From the NCBI GenBank assembly GCA_046497225.1, contig JAWOGA010000058.1, positions 1-9,125 of the forward strand: 9,125 nt of DNA. The letters run 5' to 3'. Below are positions 6,792 through 9,125 of this stretch, one piece after another. The notes under the pieces are model-generated. The model was not told the DNA's origin and searched no databases. It saw only the letters and a list, made by a program, of their open reading frames with translations. The position numbers and the translations under genes are program-made. Origin of the DNA: JAXHLG01 sp046497225 (GTDB lineage Bacteria > Patescibacteriota > Minisyncoccia > Moranbacterales > DUUL01). Within the stretch, counting starts at the first letter, position 1. Every line of letters starts with the position of its first letter.

Positions 6792-7310
6792 CTACGCTTT
6801 CTTTTTGAAATTATTTTTTTCGAAAAAAGTTTTGTAATTGCTGAGGTTGATAAACTCATCCGCCTCTTCAATTAGTTTATGAGATGAGCTCTCCTCAAAG
6901 GCCATCACTTCCACCCTGACTCCCTTGGTGTACTGAAGAAATTTAACCAAAGGAATATAATCACCATCTCCGCTAACCAACACAACCACATCTAATTTCT
7001 CAGCCATTTTAATGGCGTCAACTGTAATGCCCACGTCCCAATCTCCTTTTTTAACGCCCCCTTTGAAAATTTGAAGCTCCTTGGTTTTGAGTTCAAATCC
7101 ACCTTCTACCAAAGAATCAAAAAATTTCTCTTCCAGTCCTTCTTGAGTGGTGACTCCATAAGCAATGGCGCGAATAAGCTTTCTTTTAGATCCGGCAAAT
7201 CTTAAAATTTCTTTAAAGTTTGTTTTTTTTCGGTGTATCTCTTTAGCGCTGTAATACATATTTTGTATATCAACAAAGACACCCACTCTTTGATCGGGAA
7301 ATCTAGACAT
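6792..7310 (-). CDS. NYN-domain (LabA/DUF88-like, PIN-fold) putative ribonuclease
   Basis: NYN proteins have a PIN-like nuclease fold with clustered acidic residues that bind a metal, and several act on RNA. This 172-aa protein is essentially one NYN domain. Acidic motifs are VFVDIQNMYY (11-20, Asp14), KKGDWDVGITVDAI (87-100, Asp92 and Asp98) and LVSGDGDYIPLV (111-122, Asp115 and Asp117). The KGxDVxxxVDA and SGDGDF/Y patterns are typical of the LabA/DUF88 branch. Residues 160-172 form a short basic tail. The ATG is at 7310-7308 with an A/T-rich leader and no SD; the stop is TAG, the only one among the complete genes here. It leads the cluster with the YvlD-like gene, secG and the solute-binding protein. 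Nuclease activity is a family inference; the target is unknown. Confidence 0.88.
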   Translation of the reverse strand: MSRFPDQRVGVFVDIQNMYYSAKEIHRKKTNFKEILRFAGSKRKLIRAIAYGVTTQEGLEEKFFDSLVEGGFELKTKELQIFKGGVKKGDWDVGITVDAIKMAEKLDVVVLVSGDGDYIPLVKFLQYTKGVRVEVMAFEESSSHKLIEEADEFINLSNYKTFFEKNNFKKKA

Positions 7311-7346
7311 ATTTTTTATTTAAAGTTTGCTTACCAAAGTAAAACA

Positions 7347-7373
7347 ATAGTATTGAATAATTTTTATAGTCAA
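7347..7373 (-). promoter_or_regulatory. Weak candidate promoter for the NYN-led operon
   Basis: On the minus strand TTGACT (7373-7368) resembles a -35 box and TACTAT (7352-7347) a -10 box, separated by 15 bases, which is short. It is about 37 bases upstream of the NYN start codon, in the 249-base spacer behind rpsO. It is the best match I found there, not a strong one. Confidence 0.3.
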
Positions 7374-7515
7374 ACGAGCTATCCAGTAAAATAAGCAATT
7401 CTAAATTAATAGTACTTTTATTTATTGCTTTTGTGAATAGAATCTGAAAAACAAAATTTAATTAGTGTAGCAAGTCTTCCTTAAAATATTTTAAAATGTA
7501 ATAACTTCCGCAAGA

Positions 7516-7549
7516 AACAATAATTCTTTATCTTTAATTTTTTATTGTT
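7516..7549 (-). terminator. AT-rich hairpin just after rpsO (possible weak terminator)
   Basis: AACAATAA (7516-7523) pairs with TTATTGTT (7542-7549), about 10 bases past the rpsO stop. Short CCG/CGG segments further out (7508-7510 and 7553-7555) could extend it imperfectly. No clean U-run follows on the minus strand, so termination would be weak. A second hairpin further on, AAGCAAT/ATTGCTT (7393-7399 and 7424-7430), is followed by TTATTTTAC and is an alternative end. Confidence 0.3.
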
Positions 7550-7559
7550 CTCCGGATTA

Positions 7560-7829
7560 TTAACCTTTAATACTCAAATCTTTGATGATTTTCTTGTATT
7601 TTTTTTCATCTCTTTTTTTGAGATATTGAAGAAGTTTTTTTCTTTGTTGAACCATTCCCAAAAGACCCTTCCTGGAATGCTTGTCTTTAGGGTTAATTTT
7701 TAAGTGAGAAGTTAATTTCTTGATTTTCTCAGTAAACAAAGCAATTTGGTATTCAGCAGAACCGCTATCTTTTTCGTGGTTCTTGTAGTTTTTAGTAACC
7801 TTTTGCTTTTGTTGCTTGCTTAAGGCCAT
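7560..7829 (-). CDS. rpsO: 30S ribosomal protein S15
   Basis: S15 is a primary binder of 16S rRNA in the central domain of the 30S subunit and forms a bridge to the 50S. I start it at the ATG 7829-7827, giving 89 aa, the standard S15 length and the usual MALxxxxK N-terminus. An in-frame GTG four codons upstream (7841) would add MKKV and is less likely. Family motifs are DSGSAEYQIALFTEKI (about 22-37), the LTSHLK segment, and KHSRKGLLGMVQQRKKLLQYLKKRD (split around His51), which carries the rRNA-binding HSRxGLL. The fold is all-helical and strongly basic. The gene stands alone: pnp, its usual neighbour, is not adjacent. The stop is TAA at 7562-7560. A GC-rich leader hairpin precedes it, which could allow autoregulation. 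Confidence 0.95.
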   Translation of the reverse strand: MALSKQQKQKVTKNYKNHEKDSGSAEYQIALFTEKIKKLTSHLKINPKDKHSRKGLLGMVQQRKKLLQYLKKRDEKKYKKIIKDLSIKG

Positions 7830-7843
7830 AACTTTTTTCACCG

Positions 7844-7872
7844 CCCCGCCGGATTCGAGATTCGAAACGGGG
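7844..7872 (-). promoter_or_regulatory. rpsO leader hairpin (candidate S15 autoregulatory element)
   Basis: In the mRNA sense CCCCG (plus 7872-7868) pairs with CGGGG (7848-7844). Inside it TTCGA (7866-7862) pairs with TCGAA (7858-7854) around a 3-base loop, with unpaired bases on one side between the two stems. The 3' arm carries the GGGG part of GGGGCGGTGA, the only purine-rich SD-like stretch before the rpsO ATG. Folding would thus cover the ribosome site. rpsO leaders in other bacteria bind S15 to repress translation; that this one does so is inference. Confidence 0.5.
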
Positions 7873-7890
7873 AAGCTTTCGATTAAATTT

Positions 7891-7896
7891 ATTATA
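7891..7896 (-). promoter_or_regulatory. -10 box for rpsO
   Basis: A perfect TATAAT reads on the minus strand at 7896-7891, 61 bases upstream of the rpsO ATG. No good -35 is visible at 17-18 bases. Use of this box would start transcription near 7884 and give a ~55-base leader that contains the whole hairpin at 7844-7872. Confidence 0.45.
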
Positions 7897-7918
7897 CAAT
7901 CTAACTAAATCATAAACC

Positions 7919-7951
7919 TATGAAATCTACCTGACTTGCAAGGATTTCATA
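7919..7951. repeat. 9-bp inverted repeat upstream of the rpsO promoter
   Basis: TATGAAATC (7919-7927) is matched by GATTTCATA (7943-7951). The 15-base middle contains the small palindrome CTTGCAAG (7935-7942). It sits where the -35 region of rpsO would begin, so an operator or a hairpin on an unknown transcript are both possible. Confidence 0.45.
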
Positions 7952-7995
7952 TACCTAAAAAAAGATTAACATAAACTAATAAATTTAGCAATAGC

Positions 7996-8013
7996 GTAAA
8001 GAATTTTCTTTAC
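7996..8013. repeat. 18-base palindrome in the rpsO-cysQ divergent region
   Basis: GTAAAGAATTTTCTTTAC has perfect 8-bp arms (7996-8003 and 8006-8013) around two T residues. The compact symmetry is that of a dimeric regulator site or a very tight hairpin. It overlaps a second small palindrome, ACACGTGT (8012-8019), followed by T5. It is about 125 bases from the cysQ -35 and 100 bases from the rpsO -10. Confidence 0.45.
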
Positions 8014-8136
8014 ACGTGTGTTTTTATCTGAAGAAGGCCGACCAGCAGGGATGAATCATTGGTGATTAGTCATTATAGATTGATTAATGCTGACAAGCAA
8101 ACGAGTTTTGCTTTTATTTTTTCCTTCAAATTACAC

Positions 8137-8166
8137 TTGTAGATTTTTTAAATTTTATGTTATGAT
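8137..8166 (+). promoter_or_regulatory. Extended -10 promoter for cysQ-cysC
   Basis: TATGAT (8161-8166) is preceded by TG and one base (8158-8160), making an extended -10. TTGTAG (8137-8142) lies 18 bases upstream as a partial -35. Transcription would start near 8173 and leave a leader of about 25 bases before the cysQ ATG, with no SD in it. Confidence 0.5.
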
Positions 8167-8197
8167 CTTTTTGTTATTTGATAGCTGTTAATTTTAT

Positions 8198-8995
8198 ATG
8201 AATAGAATTCAATTTTTAAAAAAAGTTATCCAAGAAGCCGGGGAGGAAATTTTAAATTATTATAAGATAAATACTGGTGCTGAAACCAAAAAGGACGACA
8301 GCCCTCTTACCCAAGCCGATTTGGCTTCCAATGAAATTTTATCCGAAAATCTTGCCGAAACCGGTTATCCTGTTTTATCCGAGGAGATTGCTGATGATAA
8401 GAAAAGATTGGCAAGTGACAAGGTATGGATTATAGATCCGCTGGATGGAACCATGGATTTTATTCAAGAGACGGGAGAGTTTTCTGTTATGGTGGGACTA
8501 GTTGAGAATGGCAAGCCTGTTTTAGGGGCTGTTTATCAACCGGCAAGCGGGGATCTTTTTTATGCCGAACAAAACAAAGGAGCTTTTTGGGAGAATCTTC
8601 AATTAAAAAGTAGACCTCAAAAAATTCAAGTGTCCGGAGTCAAAGACCCTAAAAATGCTCGCATGGTAGTAAGCCGAAACCATTTAAAGCCGCAGGATCA
8701 AGAAATTGCCGAAAAATTACAAGTAAAGGAATATAAAAAAACGGGAAGCAATGGAGTGAAGATTTGTTTGATAGCCAGAGAAGAAGCCGATTTTTTTATT
8801 AACTCCGGAAGCGGAATGGGCGAATGGGATAGCTGCGCTCCGGAGATAATTTTAAGAGAGGCCGGCGGTATTGTTACCGACATTGCCGGGGAAAGACTTC
8901 TGTATAACAAAGATAATCCAATTAACAAAAAAGGCTTAGTTGCTTCTAACGGGAATTTTCATGATCGGATATTGTCTATTGCGTCTAAACAATAA
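8198..8995 (+). CDS. cysQ: 3'(2'),5'-bisphosphate nucleotidase CysQ (PAP phosphatase)
   Basis: CysQ hydrolyses 3'-phosphoadenosine 5'-phosphate (PAP), the by-product of PAPS-dependent sulfo-transfer, to AMP and phosphate; PAP is toxic because it inhibits exoribonucleases and sulfotransferases. The 265-aa length fits. It belongs to the inositol-monophosphatase superfamily of Mg-dependent, Li-sensitive phosphatases. Visible motifs: KKDDSPLTQADLASNEIL (31-48), the CysQ form of the N-terminal motif; SEE (61-63) with metal-ligand Glu62/63; WIIDPLDGTMDFI (77-89) with Asp80, Asp83 and Thr85; and GEWDSCAPEIILREAGG (208-224) with Asp211. The ATG is at 8198, with no SD. The family also contains inositol and fructose-bisphosphate phosphatases, but the DSPLTQAD motif and the cysC gene nine bases downstream favour PAP. 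Confidence 0.9.
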   Translation: MNRIQFLKKVIQEAGEEILNYYKINTGAETKKDDSPLTQADLASNEILSENLAETGYPVLSEEIADDKKRLASDKVWIIDPLDGTMDFIQETGEFSVMVGLVENGKPVLGAVYQPASGDLFYAEQNKGAFWENLQLKSRPQKIQVSGVKDPKNARMVVSRNHLKPQDQEIAEKLQVKEYKKTGSNGVKICLIAREEADFFINSGSGMGEWDSCAPEIILREAGGIVTDIAGERLLYNKDNPINKKGLVASNGNFHDRILSIASKQ

Positions 8996-9004
8996 AATTT
9001 AGGA

Positions 9005-9125
9005 ATGAGCGAGAATAAAAATTTAAAAGGGTTTGTTTTGTGGTTTACGGGTCTTTCCGGAGCCGGCAAAAGCACCATTGCCGATGAGGTTTACAAAAAA
9101 TTAAAAAAGAATGGCAATAAAATTG
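9005..9125 (+). CDS. cysC: Adenylylsulfate (APS) kinase CysC, N-terminal part (cut by the window end)
   Basis: CysC phosphorylates adenylylsulfate (APS) at the 3' position with ATP to give PAPS. The ATG at 9005-9007 opens a frame that runs off the window after 40 codons. The visible part contains GFVLWFTGLSGAGKSTIA (residues 9-26), the characteristic APS-kinase start with the P-loop GLSGAGKST. AGGA lies directly against the ATG, too close to act as a normal SD. The gap from the cysQ stop is nine bases, so the two are almost surely co-transcribed. Without the rest I cannot tell a stand-alone CysC from a CysC domain of a CysN-CysC fusion partner or another fused form, but the N-terminal position of the kinase motif fits stand-alone CysC. 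Confidence 0.88.
   Translation, partial: MSENKNLKGFVLWFTGLSGAGKSTIADEVYKKLKKNGNKI

Larger units (their letters stand above)
7830..8197. other. 368-base divergent intergenic region between rpsO and cysQ
   Basis: No ORF of note is seen on either strand. The region holds the rpsO leader hairpin and -10 box, the two inverted repeats at 7919-7951 and 7996-8013, a somewhat GC-richer segment at about 8028-8100 with a small hairpin AATCA/TGATT (8054-8058 and 8063-8067), and the cysQ promoter. I see no tRNA in it. Confidence 0.6.

Noticed and set aside
7852..7868. Two TTCGAATC-like segments on the minus strand, resembling a tRNA T-arm
   Set aside because: No five-base stem flanks either copy as a T-arm needs, and there is no D-arm, anticodon arm or acceptor pairing upstream. 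The bases are better explained as the inner stem of the rpsO leader hairpin.
8698..8928. Minus-strand open frame within cysQ
   Set aside because: It overlaps the conserved C-terminal CysQ motif on the opposite strand and has no family features or leader.
1..9125. Alternative genetic code (UGA as glycine, as in Gracilibacteria and Absconditabacteria)
   Set aside because: All genes run to full family length with no in-frame UGA, and glycine is written with GGN codons; stops are TAA, once TAG.
1..9125. CRISPR array, insertion sequence or tandem repeats
   Set aside because: No regularly spaced direct repeats, transposase motifs or terminal inverted repeats with target duplications were found by eye.

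Overview
The window is a 9.1-kb, AT-rich, gene-dense piece of a bacterial chromosome. All reading frames work with the standard bacterial code; no UGA needs to be read through. Several traits together suggest a Candidate Phyla Radiation (Patescibacteria) genome, perhaps a Parcubacteria-like lineage: an archaeal-type dual phosphoglucose/phosphomannose isomerase, RNase J with a lysine/serine-rich N-terminal extension, a solute-binding protein held by an N-terminal membrane helix instead of a lipobox, and A/T-rich leaders with almost no Shine-Dalgarno (SD) sequences. This placement is inferred from gene style only; there is no rRNA or other phylogenetic marker search behind it.

Layout. Positions 1-932 (+) hold the 3' part of ruvB, the Holliday-junction helicase motor. 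It converges on rnj (RNase J, minus strand, 2797-1028), and a near-perfect bidirectional terminator (972-1008) lies between them. A 349-base gap (2798-3146) follows, holding a strong 14-bp inverted repeat, a purine-rich SD-like run and a 14-codon mini-ORF. Next are the sugar-phosphate isomerase (4127-3147, minus) and a four-gene minus-strand cluster read in the order NYN-domain protein (7310-6792), YvlD/phage-holin-4-like membrane protein (6773-6417), secG (6406-6173) and a family-5 solute-binding protein (6080-4338). rpsO (ribosomal protein S15, 7829-7560, minus) is read towards this cluster but is separated from it by about 250 bases. A divergent 368-base region (7830-8197) carries the rpsO leader and promoter, two inverted repeats and an extended -10 promoter. 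It drives a plus-strand pair, cysQ (8198-8995) and cysC (9005 onward, cut by the window end).

How the genes fit together. Most are housekeeping genes: recombination (ruvB), RNA turnover (rnj, possibly the NYN protein), translation (rpsO), protein export (secG) and central sugar metabolism (isomerase). The solute-binding protein depends on Sec export, so its place after secG is sensible, but no permease or ATPase genes are present. The least ordinary part is the cysQ-cysC pair. CysC makes PAPS and CysQ removes the PAP left after sulfo-transfer, so the pair implies activated-sulfate use in a lineage generally thought to lack sulfate assimilation. I see no mobile element, CRISPR array, rRNA or convincing tRNA. 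No clearly novel multi-gene system is evident. The most open questions are the structured intergenic elements and the sulfur pair.
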